Source: an uncultured Candidatus Pelagibacter sp. (GTDB lineage: Bacteria > Pseudomonadota > Alphaproteobacteria > Pelagibacterales > Pelagibacteraceae). From it: a DNA stretch of 47,388 bases. Of the stretch, positions 9,061 through 20,435 are shown piece after piece (position 1 is the stretch's first letter; each line of letters begins with the position of its first letter). The position numbers were made by a program, and so were the translations under genes. The stretch covers positions 1 through 47,388 of the forward strand of contig CAJQTH010000032.1 of NCBI GenBank assembly GCA_905618905.1, written 5' to 3'. Under the pieces are notes generated by a model that was not told where the DNA came from, ran no database searches, and was given only the letters and a program-made list of their open reading frames with translations.

Positions 9061-9490
9061 TAATTATTTTCTTTAAAACATTATCAAAGTTTAGGACTTG
9101 ATCTGAACTTGAATTTAAAAGAGCGTTATAAATTCTTTTTTTTTGTGTCGAAAATATTTCATCATAAATTTTTTCTCCTTTTTCATTTAAAAAAATGTGC
9201 TTTACTCTTGTGTCTTGTTGATCTTTTTCAAAAAAAACAACATCCAGTTTAATTAAATCTTTTAAAACTCTATTCAAACTTTGCTTGGTAACCTTTAATT
9301 TCTTTAATAGATCAGAAATTGTAATCCCCTTATACATTGATAATAGATGTAAAACTTTGTGATGAGCTATACCTATAGAGTATTTATCTAATGTTTTCTT
9401 GGCATCCGAAAAAGATTCACGATAACTTGTAAATAACTTTTCAATCAACTGCTTTAATTGAGTGTCTTTTAAATATAAAAGTTCTTTCAT
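9053..9490 (-). CDS. petP: MarR-family transcriptional regulator (PetP-like)
   Basis: The 145-aa protein has a winged helix-turn-helix typical of MarR: the segment GITISDLLKKLKVTKQSLNRVLKDL (described by its ends) forms helices 3-4 at about residues 55-80, followed by a wing containing DTRVKHIFL. Dimerisation helices lie at both ends. It is the first gene of an operon with an OmpR-type regulator and an EnvZ-like kinase. The pairing of MarR with OmpR and the cytochrome bc1 genes about 8 kb away recall the petP/petR genes of R. capsulatus. The gene symbol is an inference from this context. Confidence 0.8.
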   Translation of the reverse strand: MKELLYLKDTQLKQLIEKLFTSYRESFSDAKKTLDKYSIGIAHHKVLHLLSMYKGITISDLLKKLKVTKQSLNRVLKDLIKLDVVFFEKDQQDTRVKHIFLNEKGEKIYDEIFSTQKKRIYNALLNSSSDQVLNFDNVLKKIINE

Positions 9491-9561
9491 TATGGGTAAG
9501 TTATATTGACATATTATAGATACAAAGATAATTTTAGGAAAAAATTTAAATTATTTCATAT

Positions 9562-10434
9562 ATGATACCCTACGATAAAAGATCTGGTAAAATCTGGTAT
9601 AATAACGAGCTTGTTGGTTGGGCAGATGCAAAAATTCATATTTTAAATCATGGATTACATTACGCTAGCTGCGTATTTGAAGGAGAAAGAGTTTATGACG
9701 GATCAATATTCAAATTAGAAGAGCACACTACAAGACTTTTTTATTCAGCTAAAAGAATGGGAATTACAATGCCATATTCAGAAACAGAGATAAATGATGC
9801 ATGTAATAAAATTATTTTAGTTCAAAACATAAAAGATGGTTATGTAAGACCAATGGCATGGAGAGGTAGTGAAATGATGGCAATCTCTGCACAACAAACA
9901 AAAATTCATGTTGCTGTAGCAACCTGGGATTGGGGTTCTTATTTCGATCCAAAATTAAAAGTTAATGGGATTAAATTAAATATTTCAAACTGGAGAAAGC
10001 CAGCGCCAAATACAATACCGTGGGATACAAAAGCATCTGGCTTATATATGATCAACACTCTATCAAAGCATGAAGCAGAACAGCAAGGTTATACAGATTC
10101 TTTAATGCTGGATTATGAAGGAAATGTTGCAGAGGCAACTGGAGCAAATATTTTTTTTAAAGATAAGAATGGAGAAATACACACTCCAATTCCAGATTGT
10201 TTTTTAGACGGAATAACAAGAAGAACAGTTATTGAGATTGCTAAATCTAAAGAAATTAAAATTAATGAGAGAAAAATTAAACCAGAAGAATTAAAAGATT
10301 TTGTTGGTTGTTTTTTAACTGGGTCAGCTGCAGAAGTAACGCCAGTATCATGTATTGCAGATAATCAATTTAAAGTTTGTGAAACTATAATTGGTTTGAA
10401 TGAAAGTTATCAAGCTTTAGTTAGAAAAAAATAG
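9562..10434 (+). CDS. ilvE: Branched-chain amino acid aminotransferase
   Basis: This fold-type IV PLP enzyme interconverts leucine, isoleucine and valine with their 2-oxo acids using 2-oxoglutarate/glutamate. The 290-aa sequence has the N-terminal NHGLHYASCVFEGER block, the PLP lysine at about residue 157 in DTKASGLY, and the cofactor phosphate-binding segment GNVAEATGANIFF. Length is standard. It stands alone on the plus strand, divergent from the petP operon and convergent with pgsA (5-bp gap). Confidence 0.95.
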   Translation: MIPYDKRSGKIWYNNELVGWADAKIHILNHGLHYASCVFEGERVYDGSIFKLEEHTTRLFYSAKRMGITMPYSETEINDACNKIILVQNIKDGYVRPMAWRGSEMMAISAQQTKIHVAVATWDWGSYFDPKLKVNGIKLNISNWRKPAPNTIPWDTKASGLYMINTLSKHEAEQQGYTDSLMLDYEGNVAEATGANIFFKDKNGEIHTPIPDCFLDGITRRTVIEIAKSKEIKINERKIKPEELKDFVGCFLTGSAAEVTPVSCIADNQFKVCETIIGLNESYQALVRKK

Positions 10435-10439
10435 ATTAC

Positions 10440-11024
10440 TTACTTCTTATTATCCTCAGACATTGCATGGTCAATGCCTTTTCTTAAATACTCATAACCA
10501 GTATACAGAGTTAAAAATGCAGAAAGCCAAAGCAGGATAATGCCAATTGTTTGAGCATTATAATCTTGAAAATTTAAAATTTTACTACCAGTTTCACCTG
10601 TCAGTAAAAGAGCTATGGCAACCATTTGCAAAAAAGTTTTTAATTTTGCCAAATTGGTTACTGGTAATTTAATTTGCCCTCTAGCTAGAAACTCTCTTAA
10701 GCCTGAAATTAGTATTTCTCTTGTAAGTATTATAATTGCAGCAATAACCTCATAATGTTTAATTGTACCACTCATAACGAGCAATATAAGTGCAGTAGCA
10801 ACAATAATTTTATCTGCTATAGGGTCAAGTAATTCACCTAACTTAGACTCTTCACCCATCATTCTTGCCAACATTCCATCCAAAAAATCAGTAAATGAAG
10901 CTATTACAAATAAAACGCATGCAGTTAAATCACCGTAAAAGCCTGGCAAATAAAATGCCAGAACAAAAAAAGGTACAATTATTATTCTGCCAATTGTTAA
11001 GATATTTGGAATTTTTTTAAGCAT
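10440..11024 (-). CDS. pgsA: CDP-diacylglycerol--glycerol-3-phosphate 3-phosphatidyltransferase
   Basis: PgsA makes phosphatidylglycerophosphate, the committed step to phosphatidylglycerol, in the inner membrane. The CDP-alcohol phosphotransferase signature DG-x2-AR-x8-G-x3-D-x3-D is visible from DGMLAR to LDPIADK at about residues 49-71, and four to six hydrophobic helices surround it. The 194-aa length is normal. It follows uvrC with a 2-bp gap; the uvrC-pgsA pair is conserved widely in proteobacteria. Confidence 0.96.
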   Translation of the reverse strand: MLKKIPNILTIGRIIIVPFFVLAFYLPGFYGDLTACVLFVIASFTDFLDGMLARMMGEESKLGELLDPIADKIIVATALILLVMSGTIKHYEVIAAIIILTREILISGLREFLARGQIKLPVTNLAKLKTFLQMVAIALLLTGETGSKILNFQDYNAQTIGIILLWLSAFLTLYTGYEYLRKGIDHAMSEDNKK

Positions 11025-11026
11025 AA

Positions 11027-12862
11027 TTACTCGTGAAAAAAGTTATATATCTTTTTTGCAACTTTTTCCTCAACACCTTCAACTGATTTAATTTCATCAA
11101 AACTGGCAGATTCTACAGATCTAGCAGAGCCAAAATGGTTCAATAGAGCTCTTTTTCTAATTGATCCAATACCATCAATTTGATCTAATAATGATTTTGT
11201 AATTCCTTTTGCTCTTTTTGCTCTGTGAGAGGTGATGGCAAATCTATGTGCTTCATCACGCAGTCTCTGCATAAAGAAGAGAGTAGGGTCATTCTTATCA
11301 AATTTAAATGAATTTCCCTTATAGAAAAAAGTTTCATCACCACTATTTCTTAATTTACCCTTAGCAATAGCAATCATAGGCAGATCATGTAAGCCAAATT
11401 CATCCAATACTTCTTTGGCAGATGAATATTGACCTTTACCACCATCAATTAAAATTAAATCAGGAAGAGTTAAATAATTTCCTTTTTCTAGCATTGCTCT
11501 TTTAAATCTTCTTGTAAGAACTTCTTTTAACATTGCAAAATCATCTTGCTCAGCACCCTTTGTCTTAATATCAAATTTTCTATATCTTTTTTTAACAAAC
11601 CCTTCATTTCCAAAAGTAATCATAGCGCCTACGCTATTGGTTCCTGAGATATGGCTATTATCATAAACCTCAACTAAGTTTAGGCCATTTTTAAGATCAA
11701 ATTTTTTAGCCACACCTTCAAATAAATTTTTATTATTATTTGTTTCATAAATTTTTCTATTAAGTGACTCTTTGGCATTTTTTTCTGCCATAGCAATCAC
11801 TTTAGCTTTAGTACCTTTTTTTGCTACATTAATAGAAATTGTACTATTTTCTTTTTTGCTCAAAGTTTCTTCAATTAATTTCTTATCCTCAATTTCTGTA
11901 TTAATAATTATTAATTTTGGAACATTCTTATTTTCGTAAAATTGCATCAAGAAGGAAGACATTATTTCAGATATGTCTTGGTCAGGATCATGTTTTGGAA
12001 AATATGCTTGGTTGCCCCAATTTTGTTTGGATCTGTAAAAAAATACCTGAATACAGGTTTTGCCAGATTCTTTATGGGCAGCAATTACATCAGCATCAAC
12101 AAGATTTGCTTCATTAATTCTTTGTGATGATTGAATTATATTTAAGGATTTAATTCTATCTCTAAAAATAGAAGCTCTTTCAAAATCCAGCTTTTCGCTG
12201 GCCTCCTCCATTTGTTTAGATAGATTTTTTTGTATATCTCTTGATTTACCCGATACAAACTGAATTGCTTGATCTACTGATTTTTTATAATCTTCTTTAT
12301 CAATATAATCGACACAAGGACCAGAGCATCTTTTTATCTGATAAAGAATGCAGGGTCTTTTTCTATTTTTGAAGGTGCTATCATCACAAACTCGAATTTG
12401 AAATATTTTTTGAAGCATCTTAATGGTCCAATTTGCAGTTCCTGCTGAAGCAAAGGGTCCAAAGTAAAATCCTTCTTTATCTTTTTTCCCCCTATGTTTT
12501 GTAACTTGTGCCCATTGGTCTTTATTACTGATGAAAATAAATGGAAAAGATTTGTCATCTTTAAGCAATATATTGAATTTAGGTTTATATTTTTTGATTA
12601 AATTAGCCTCTAAAAGAAGTGCTTCACTTTCATTGGCAGTAGTCGTTATCTCTAACTTAAAAGTTTGAGAGAGCATCCTTGCTGTTCTGATGATATGATT
12701 TTTTTCGGCCACATAGCTCTTTAATCTATTGGGCAGGTTTTTTGCTTTACCTACATACAAAATCACATCTTTATGATCAAGCATTCGATAAACTCCAGGA
12801 CTTTTAGGAATTAATGGGAGCTCTTTTCTAATTACGTCTTTGCCTAATTCAGAGCTTTTCAT
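11027..12862 (-). CDS. uvrC: UvrABC nucleotide excision repair system subunit C
   Basis: UvrC makes both incisions around a DNA lesion after UvrB loading. From the ATG at 12862 it has 611 aa, the usual length. It shows an N-terminal GIY-YIG nuclease domain (SPGVYRM... [10 protein letters not shown]), a cysteine-rich stretch ([16 protein letters not shown]), a UVR motif that contacts UvrB, an RNase H-like endonuclease core ([19 protein letters not shown]) and C-terminal helix-hairpin-helix motifs. A GTG at 12901 would extend it 13 residues deep into folB; I prefer ATG, which overlaps folB by only 14 bp. Confidence 0.95.
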   Translation of the reverse strand: MKSSELGKDVIRKELPLIPKSPGVYRMLDHKDVILYVGKAKNLPNRLKSYVAEKNHIIRTARMLSQTFKLEITTTANESEALLLEANLIKKYKPKFNILLKDDKSFPFIFISNKDQWAQVTKHRGKKDKEGFYFGPFASAGTANWTIKMLQKIFQIRVCDDSTFKNRKRPCILYQIKRCSGPCVDYIDKEDYKKSVDQAIQFVSGKSRDIQKNLSKQMEEASEKLDFERASIFRDRIKSLNIIQSSQRINEANLVDADVIAAHKESGKTCIQVFFYRSKQNWGNQAYFPKHDPDQDISEIMSSFLMQFYENKNVPKLIIINTEIEDKKLIEETLSKKENSTISINVAKKGTKAKVIAMAEKNAKESLNRKIYETNNNKNLFEGVAKKFDLKNGLNLVEVYDNSHISGTNSVGAMITFGNEGFVKKRYRKFDIKTKGAEQDDFAMLKEVLTRRFKRAMLEKGNYLTLPDLILIDGGKGQYSSAKEVLDEFGLHDLPMIAIAKGKLRNSGDETFFYKGNSFKFDKNDPTLFFMQRLRDEAHRFAITSHRAKRAKGITKSLLDQIDGIGSIRKRALLNHFGSARSVESASFDEIKSVEGVEEKVAKKIYNFFHE

Positions 12863-13274
12863 GACTTCTTTTTTTGGTAATTTGAATACCAACAGAGGCA
12901 CATTCTTTTATAATTTCTAATTTTTCAATTTGAAGCATAATTTTTCCAATTCGTTTATCTTTAAATAATACATCAAAAACATCTTCGGCAAGTGTTTCTA
13001 AAAAATTATAATGTTTCTTTTTTGCAAGTTTTGTAATTAATTTTACAACCTGACCATAATTAACAATTGATTTAATATCCTTGTCATTTGTTGGTTTTCT
13101 ATCTTCATAATCAATCTCTAAACTAAATTTTACTTTCTGGGTTTTTTCTTTTTCAAAATCATAATAACCAAGCTTTAAATCTAGAGTTAATTCTTTAATA
13201 AGAATTTTTTTTTCGTAATTAAATAAACTTTTATTTTTATCTATTTTGACAATATTTAAATTATTTTTTTTCAT
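12849..13274 (-). CDS. folB: Dihydroneopterin aldolase-family protein
   Basis: FolB converts 7,8-dihydroneopterin to 6-hydroxymethyl-dihydropterin in folate biosynthesis. The 141-aa sequence has a basic N-terminal extension of about 25 residues and then the compact FolB tunnelling fold: [33 protein letters not shown], and [15 protein letters not shown] with its conserved glutamate, then a final beta strand. Its ATG overlaps the stop of the upstream pteridine reductase-like gene by 4 bp, tying the two functions together. Confidence 0.87.
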   Translation of the reverse strand: MKKNNLNIVKIDKNKSLFNYEKKILIKELTLDLKLGYYDFEKEKTQKVKFSLEIDYEDRKPTNDKDIKSIVNYGQVVKLITKLAKKKHYNFLETLAEDVFDVLFKDKRIGKIMLQIEKLEIIKECASVGIQITKKRSHEKL

Positions 13275-14023
13275 TCTTTTCCAATTACATCTGGTGTTTG
13301 CCAGTTTAAACTTTGTCCACTATCTATTGCTATTACTTGACCTGTAATTGAACTGTTTTTGATAAAAAAGTCAACAGCAGAACATATGTCTTTTACATTT
13401 ACCTGCTGTTTTAAAGGGGTTGCTAAGTACTGCTTTTTAAAATGCATGTCAGTTTGTCTTTTATTTTTAATAGTTGGTCCAGGTGCAATTCCATTAACTC
13501 TTATATTTGGAGCTAATTCCATAGCGCTAGTTTTTGTTAGCGTGTAAAGTCCTGTTTTACTTAAAGTGTAAGAAAAGAAAAAGGGAGTTAACTTAAAAAC
13601 TCTTTGATCTATTATATTTATAATATTGTTGTTTTTACCCTTAACATTTTTTGAAAATTCTTTTGTAAGATATGCAGGTGCTTTTAAATTTACATCAATA
13701 TGTTGATTCCAACTTTTAGAAGAAAAATTTTTAAGACTGTCATTTTCAAATAATGAAGCATTATTAACTAAACAATCAAAGTATTTCAATTTTGACTTTG
13801 AGAATTTTATAATTTTTTTTAAATCCTGTTCTTTTGCAAGGTTACCTTTTACCAAATAAACTTTTGTTTTATTTTTTGCCAATTTTTTTTGTAATTTTTG
13901 AGCTTCAGATTTAGATTTATTGTAATGAATTACCATTTCAACTCCTGGACCTGAGAGTTTTTCTGCAATAGCAGCACCCATTCTTGTTGCTGCTCCAGTG
14001 ATAATTATTTTGTTTGCTTCCAT
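13271..14023 (-). CDS. folM: Pteridine reductase-like SDR (FolM/PTR1 type)
   Basis: This 250-aa short-chain dehydrogenase/reductase starts with the nucleotide-binding motif TGAATRMG (residues 9-16), has NNAS at about 87-90 and a YTLSK active-site motif (Tyr152, Lys156). Where ordinary SDRs have a catalytic serine 13 residues before the tyrosine, this one has Asp139. An Asp-Tyr-Lys triad with this spacing is characteristic of trypanosomatid PTR1 and E. coli FolM. Overlap with folB downstream supports a role in reducing dihydropterin or dihydrofolate. It also overlaps the end of uvrB by 19 bp. Confidence 0.82.
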   Translation of the reverse strand: MEANKIIITGAATRMGAAIAEKLSGPGVEMVIHYNKSKSEAQKLQKKLAKNKTKVYLVKGNLAKEQDLKKIIKFSKSKLKYFDCLVNNASLFENDSLKNFSSKSWNQHIDVNLKAPAYLTKEFSKNVKGKNNNIINIIDQRVFKLTPFFFSYTLSKTGLYTLTKTSAMELAPNIRVNGIAPGPTIKNKRQTDMHFKKQYLATPLKQQVNVKDICSAVDFFIKNSSITGQVIAIDSGQSLNWQTPDVIGKE

Positions 14024-16176
14024 TTTTTCTTACCTTTTTGTGCTCTTGTACCAGGTAAGCCCATTGTTGATCTACCTTTTGGATATGTTCTATTTTCTTG
14101 GTTATAGTGTTTTATTTTTGGGTTTAAAACAATTTCTAACTCTGATGCTTCTAAATTTCTTATTTCATCTCTAATTTTACCAGCTTCTTCAAATTCAAGA
14201 TTTGTGGCTGCATCTTTCATCCTTTTGTTGAGCATCTTTAAGTGTTTCTTTAAATTTCCACCAATATTGTCTCCAGTACCTACTTTTAAATAATCTTTAT
14301 CATAAACATTTTGCAACACATCGCTGATTTCTTTCTTAATAGAAACAGCATCAATATTATGCTTTTTATTATAGGCAACTTGAATTGCTCTTCTTCTATC
14401 AGTTTCCTGTATAGCTTTTTTTATACTTTTAGTTTCTTTATCCGCATAAAGAATAACTCTTCCTTCTAAGTTTCTTGCAGCCCTTCCAATAGTTTGAACT
14501 AAAGAAGTTTCGGATCTTAAAAATCCTTCTTTATCAGCATCTAAAATTCCAACTAATGCACACTCTGGAATATCTAGTCCTTCTCTTAAAAGGTTAATTC
14601 CTACTAAGACATCGAAAACACCAAGTCTTAGATCTCTCATGATTTCAATTCTCTCTAGTGTATCAATATCGGAGTGCAAATATCTAACTCTAATACCATT
14701 TTCATGAAAATATTCTGTTAAATCCTCAGCCATTTTCTTAGTCAATGTAGTAACCAAAACTCTAAAATTTTTATCTATTGTTTTTTTGCACTCATGCATC
14801 AAGTCATCAACTTGATTTTTGGCAGGTTTTATTTCAACTGGTGGATCAATTAGACCAGTAGGTCTTATTATTTGTTCAACAAATTTACCCTTAACTTGTT
14901 CTAATTCCCAAGGACCAGGCGTTGCTGATACAAAAACTGTTTGGGTCCTCATGGCATCCCATTCTTCAAATTTAAGAGGTCTATTGTCCATGCAAGAAGG
15001 TAATCTAAAACCATATTCGGCAAGATTACTTTTTCTAGATCTATCTCCTTTGTACATACCATTTAATTGAGGAACTGTTACGTGGCATTCATCTACAAAA
15101 ATAAGAGTGTTGTCAGGAAAGTATTCAAATAGAGTGGGAGGTGGTTCTCCTGGTTTTCTTCCAGATAAAAAACGAGAATAGTTTTCAATACCAGCACAAG
15201 ACCCTGTTGCTTCTATCATTTCTAAATCAAACTTAACTCTCTCTTCTAATCTTTGTGCTTCAAGTAATTTATTCTGTTCTTTGAATTTTTTTAAAGTTAC
15301 TTCTAATTCTCTTTTAATTTTAATAATTGCTTGCTCAATAGTTGGTTTAGGAGTGATGTAGTGGCTATTTGCATAAATTTTTATTACATCTAAATCTTGT
15401 ATTAGATCTCCTGTTAAGGGATCAAATTCTTCAATTTTTTCTAATTTATCACCAAATAAACTTAATCTCCATGCTCTATCTTCAAAGTGTGAAGGAAATA
15501 TTTCAAGATATTCTCCACGAGCTCTAAAAGTTCCTCTATAAAAACTCTGATCATTTCTTTTGTATTGTAAATTTACTAAAGTTTTTATTAGTTGCTCTCT
15601 GCTATATTCGTAATCTTTCTTTAAACTCAGCGTCATCTTGCTGTACGCTTCAACAGAACCCAGACCATAAATACAAGAAACACTTGCAACAATAATTACA
15701 TCATCTCTCTCTAATAGTGATCTAGTAGCTGAGTGACGCATACGATCAATTTGTTCATTAATAGATGCTTCTTTTTCAATATAAGTGTCAGACCTTGGTA
15801 CATAGGCCTCAGGTGTATAGTAATCATAATAAGATACAAAATACTCAACAGCATTGTCTGGAAAAAAAGATTTCATCTCTCCATAAAGCTGTGCAGCTAG
15901 TGTTTTGTTAGGAGCAAGTATTAGAGCTGGTCTATTAGTTTTTTCAATTACCTGGGCCATTGTAAAAGTTTTTCCAGAACCTGTTACACCAAGCAAAACT
16001 TGGTTTAATTCTTCTTTATTTGCACCCTTAACTAATTGTTTTATTGCTTCTGGCTGATCACCGGCAGGTTTAAAATCTGTAACAAGTTTAAACTTTTTTC
16101 CACCTTCTAGTTTCTGGTGAATTTCAGGATTTTTACTCTGTATATCTGTAATTAAATCTTGATAAGTATTTTGCAT
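14005..16176 (-). CDS. uvrB: UvrABC nucleotide excision repair system subunit B
   Basis: UvrB is the helicase-like damage-verification subunit of excision repair. The 723-aa protein has Walker A GVTGSGKT at about residues 62-69, the [10 protein letters not shown] beta-hairpin region that clamps DNA, DECH in the Walker B position, helicase motifs through [10 protein letters not shown] and QTIGRAARN, and a UVR motif near the C-terminus that binds UvrC. The C-terminal basic tail is somewhat longer than in E. coli (673 aa), as in many alphaproteobacteria. It heads an operon with folM, folB, uvrC and pgsA. Confidence 0.97.
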   Translation of the reverse strand: MQNTYQDLITDIQSKNPEIHQKLEGGKKFKLVTDFKPAGDQPEAIKQLVKGANKEELNQVLLGVTGSGKTFTMAQVIEKTNRPALILAPNKTLAAQLYGEMKSFFPDNAVEYFVSYYDYYTPEAYVPRSDTYIEKEASINEQIDRMRHSATRSLLERDDVIIVASVSCIYGLGSVEAYSKMTLSLKKDYEYSREQLIKTLVNLQYKRNDQSFYRGTFRARGEYLEIFPSHFEDRAWRLSLFGDKLEKIEEFDPLTGDLIQDLDVIKIYANSHYITPKPTIEQAIIKIKRELEVTLKKFKEQNKLLEAQRLEERVKFDLEMIEATGSCAGIENYSRFLSGRKPGEPPPTLFEYFPDNTLIFVDECHVTVPQLNGMYKGDRSRKSNLAEYGFRLPSCMDNRPLKFEEWDAMRTQTVFVSATPGPWELEQVKGKFVEQIIRPTGLIDPPVEIKPAKNQVDDLMHECKKTIDKNFRVLVTTLTKKMAEDLTEYFHENGIRVRYLHSDIDTLERIEIMRDLRLGVFDVLVGINLLREGLDIPECALVGILDADKEGFLRSETSLVQTIGRAARNLEGRVILYADKETKSIKKAIQETDRRRAIQVAYNKKHNIDAVSIKKEISDVLQNVYDKDYLKVGTGDNIGGNLKKHLKMLNKRMKDAATNLEFEEAGKIRDEIRNLEASELEIVLNPKIKHYNQENRTYPKGRSTMGLPGTRAQKGKKKWKQTK

Positions 16177-16199
16177 TATCTATAAAACTATTAGAATAA

Positions 16200-17410
<1,211 letters not shown>

Positions 17411-17411
<1 letters not shown>

Positions 17412-17860
17412 TGTTAAACGTATATTTAGCAGGCGAAATTCACAGTAATTGGCGTGAAGAAATTATTCAACTTTGTGAAAAAGAAAAATTAGATGTTAAG
17501 TTTACATCTCCTATCACCGATCATGAAGCCTCTGACAATTGTGGTGTAGAAATCTTAGGAGCTGAAGAAAAAAATTTTTGGAAAGATAGAAAAGGTGCTA
17601 AAATTAATTCTATTAGAACCAAAAAATCTATTCAAGATTGTGATGTAATTATTGTTAAGTTTGGTGAAAAATTTAAGCAATGGAATGCAGCCTTTGATGC
17701 GGGTTATGCTACAGCACTTAATAAATCTATGATTGTTATTCATAACGATGATCATCAACATGCCCTTAAAGAGGTGGATGGCTCTGCTGCTGCTGTTGCC
17801 TCAGATCAAAAACAAGCTTTTCGTATATTGAAATATATATTGGAAGGATCCTTAAAGTAG
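17411..17860 (+). CDS. YtoQ-family protein, function unknown
   Basis: The 149-aa protein matches the YtoQ family, small single-domain proteins related to nucleoside 2-deoxyribosyltransferase-like folds but without an established activity. Landmarks are VYLAGEIHSNWREEI at the N-terminus, SPITDHEASDNCG, and the DCDVIIVKFGEKFKQWNAAFDAG stretch, which has the look of a nucleotide-binding loop. It follows aspC with a 1-bp overlap and precedes an NAD(P)-binding protein by 11 bp, so all three are probably one transcript. Confidence 0.8.
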
Positions 17861-17871
17861 TTCTGGTTATA

Positions 17872-18528
17872 ATGAAAACAGCATTATTATTTGGGTCATC
17901 TGGTTTAGTGGGAGGCCACCTCCTTAATCAATTAATTAAGGATAATAAATATTCTAAAATAAAGTTATTTGTTCGTACAGATCCTGAAATTAGTGATCCA
18001 AAAGTAGAGGTTATTAAAACTAATTTTAATAGTTTAGAAAATCATAAAGAGGATATCAAAGGAGATGATTGCTTCTTTTGTATTGGCACAACTAAGAAAA
18101 ACTCACCTGATAAAGATGATTACAGAAAAGTTGAACTAGATATTCCCAAAGAAATTGCTCAAATTGCAAAATCAAATTTGGTTAACTCATTTATTTTTGT
18201 CTCTGCATTATATGCAAACCCCAAGAGTTCGGGAGACTATGTAAAATTTAAAGGATTAGTTGAAGAAGAGTTAAAAGAACTTAATTTTCCGAAATTAGTG
18301 TTAATGAGACCTTCCTTTTTAATGGGAGATAGAAAAGAAAAGAGGGTAGGCGAAAAAATAGGAATTTTTGTATTTAAACTATTATCACCTTTGCTTTTAG
18401 GACCTTTAAAGAAAATGAGACCAATTCATTCAGAAACAGTTGCAAGAGCAATGATAATTATTATTCAAAATGATATTAAAAAAACTACTTTTGAGTCTAA
18501 TGAGATAGTTGAAACTTTTAAGAACTAG
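17872..18528 (+). CDS. NAD(P)-binding Rossmann protein of the TIP30/YwnB type
   Basis: The 218-aa protein begins with a dinucleotide-binding motif GSSGLVGGHLL at residues 8-18 and continues as an atypical short-chain dehydrogenase of the HTATIP2/TIP30-like group, with VSALYANPKSSGDYVKFKG in the position of the active-site Tyr-x3-Lys (here Tyr-Val-Lys-Phe-Lys) and a RPSFLMG segment. No substrate can be assigned. Its last 4 bp overlap the convergent trxB. Confidence 0.78.
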   Translation: MKTALLFGSSGLVGGHLLNQLIKDNKYSKIKLFVRTDPEISDPKVEVIKTNFNSLENHKEDIKGDDCFFCIGTTKKNSPDKDDYRKVELDIPKEIAQIAKSNLVNSFIFVSALYANPKSSGDYVKFKGLVEEELKELNFPKLVLMRPSFLMGDRKEKRVGEKIGIFVFKLLSPLLLGPLKKMRPIHSETVARAMIIIIQNDIKKTTFESNEIVETFKN

Positions 18529-19469
18529 TGAGATAAGAATTTTTCTGCTTCAAGTGCAGCCATACAACCCATTCCAGCAGCAGTTACAGCTTGTCTAAAG
18601 GTTTTATCTTTAACGTCACCTGCAGCATAAACACCAGGGATATTAGTTTCTGTTAAATCTGGTTTAGTTAATAAATAACCTTCTTTATCCATATCCAATT
18701 GATCTTTAAATAAAGCTGTTGCTGGATCATGACCGATTGCAATAAATAAGCCATCTATTTTCATTTCTTCAATTTTGTTAGTTTTTAAATTTTTAATCTT
18801 AATAGCTTTAACATTTTTAGGTTCACTATCACCAATAACCTCCTCAACAGCACTATCCCAAATAATTTCAATTTTCTTATTTGCCATTAATTTTTTTTGG
18901 AGTAGTTTTTCTGCTCTTAAAGTATCTCGTCTGTGAATTAATTTTACCTTTGATGCAAATTTTGTAAGAAACATTGCCTCTTCTACTGCTGCATTTCCAC
19001 CACCAACAACTGCTACAACCTTTTCTTTAAAGAAAAAACCATCACATGTTGCACAGGCTGAAACACCAAAACCTCTATAAGCTTGCTCTGATTCTAGATT
19101 TAACCATCTTGCTTGAGCACCGGTTGAAATAATTATGCTATCAGCTGTATATTTTTGACCACTATCTCCAATAGCTTCGAATGGAGTAGATTTTAAATTT
19201 ACTGAAGAAATGTGATCTTCAATTAAATCTGTTCCAACTGCTTTTGCCTGATCTCTCATTTGATCCATTAACCATGGACCTTGAATTACATCTGAAAACC
19301 CAGGATAGTTTTCTACATCTGTTGTTGTAGTTAATTGTCCACCAGGCTGAACTCCATAAACTAGAATTGGGTCTAACATTGCTCGGGCAGCATATACAGC
19401 AGCCGTATAGCCAGCTGGACCTGACCCTATTATTAACACTTTTGTGTGTTTAATTGGATTTTCACTCAT
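18525..19469 (-). CDS. trxB: Thioredoxin-disulfide reductase
   Basis: TrxB uses NADPH and FAD to reduce thioredoxin. The 314-aa protein has an N-terminal FAD motif GSGPAGYTAA (residues 15-24), the redox-active CATC at 139-142, an NADPH motif GGGNAAVEEA, and a second FAD segment GVYAAGDV. Length and order match the low-molecular-weight bacterial type. The gene is single, between two plus-strand units, and starts 21 bp from the divergent ELM1-like gene. Confidence 0.97.
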   Translation of the reverse strand: MSENPIKHTKVLIIGSGPAGYTAAVYAARAMLDPILVYGVQPGGQLTTTTDVENYPGFSDVIQGPWLMDQMRDQAKAVGTDLIEDHISSVNLKSTPFEAIGDSGQKYTADSIIISTGAQARWLNLESEQAYRGFGVSACATCDGFFFKEKVVAVVGGGNAAVEEAMFLTKFASKVKLIHRRDTLRAEKLLQKKLMANKKIEIIWDSAVEEVIGDSEPKNVKAIKIKNLKTNKIEEMKIDGLFIAIGHDPATALFKDQLDMDKEGYLLTKPDLTETNIPGVYAAGDVKDKTFRQAVTAAGMGCMAALEAEKFLSH

Positions 19470-19490
19470 GCAGAAGTTATATAAGGATAA

Positions 19491-20435
19491 ATGACAAAAT
19501 TAAAAGGGATATTATTAACAGAGGGCATGCATGGCATGATTAGCCAAGTAGAAGGATTAGCTAAGGCTTTAGACTTAGATTTTATACACGAGAAGATTGA
19601 ACTAAATAATTTTTGGAAATTATTTCCACCAAAGCTGACACCTATTTCTGAAAGCGTGTATAAAAAAATTAATCATGATAATTTTGATGTGATTATATCT
19701 TGTGGGCGTAAAAGTGTTATCCCGTCAATCCATTTAAAAAATATAGCCAAAAAAAAAGTATTTAATATTCATATTCAAGATCCGAAAGTAGATTTAAATC
19801 ATTTTGATTTCATTGTAACTCCAGAACATGATGGAATTGAAGGCAAAAATGTTATCAGTACAAAAGGTGCAATTCACTACCTTACTGAAAGTGAAATAAG
19901 TGAAAATAAAGATTATTTAAATTCATTTATTAAAAAGGATGAAAGAAAAATTTGGGCTTTAATAATGGGTGGTCCCACAAAGTATTATGAATATTCAAGA
20001 GAAAATATTAAAGCTATTTTTGAAAATTTAAACAACTTAAATAAACAGAGCAACTTTCAATTAGTTGTGATCCCATCAATGAGAACACCAAAAAATATAA
20101 TTCAATATGCAAAAGATTATTTTGGTGAAAATCATACAGTTATTGAAACTATAGATAAGAAAGCCTATCTATCAGCTTTAGCAATTTCAGAAAAAATTGT
20201 AGTAACTTGTGATTCTAGCTCCATGATATCAGAAGCTGCTTTAACTGGAAAACCAATCTACGTAGCTAATATTTCTCCTAAAAAAAATGACAAAAGATTT
20301 CAAAGATTTAGAAATTTATTTAAAGAATTAAATATTACTAGAATTTTAGGAGAAGAGATTGAAAATTGGAACTATCAAAAATTAGATGAAACGAATAGAG
20401 TAGCAAACATTATCAAACAAAAAATAAGTTTTTAA
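19491..20435 (+). CDS. ELM1-family protein (mitochondrial fission ELM1-like, DUF1022)
   Basis: This 314-aa protein resembles the ELM1 family, named for a plant mitochondrial fission factor and common in alphaproteobacteria, where its role is not established. The fold appears GT-B-like: an N-terminal half ending near IQDPKVDLNHFDFIVTPEHDG, a central GGPTKYYEYS loop, and a C-terminal half with VTCDSSSMISEAALTGKPIYV, a sugar-nucleotide-type binding segment. An AAGGAT ribosome binding site lies just upstream of the ATG. It overlaps the following oxygenase by one base. Confidence 0.8.
   Translation: MTKLKGILLTEGMHGMISQVEGLAKALDLDFIHEKIELNNFWKLFPPKLTPISESVYKKINHDNFDVIISCGRKSVIPSIHLKNIAKKKVFNIHIQDPKVDLNHFDFIVTPEHDGIEGKNVISTKGAIHYLTESEISENKDYLNSFIKKDERKIWALIMGGPTKYYEYSRENIKAIFENLNNLNKQSNFQLVVIPSMRTPKNIIQYAKDYFGENHTVIETIDKKAYLSALAISEKIVVTCDSSSMISEAALTGKPIYVANISPKKNDKRFQRFRNLFKELNITRILGEEIENWNYQKLDETNRVANIIKQKISF

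Noticed and set aside
9506..9532. Sigma-70 promoter for ilvE (TTGACA ... GATAAT)
   Set aside because: The -35 hexamer is perfect but the spacer is only 15 bp; chance matches are frequent in this composition, so I do not list it as a feature.
12863..12901. Thirteen-residue N-terminal extension of UvrC from a GTG
   Set aside because: It lies wholly inside folB, has no family similarity, and the ATG at 12862 gives the standard UvrC N-terminus and length.
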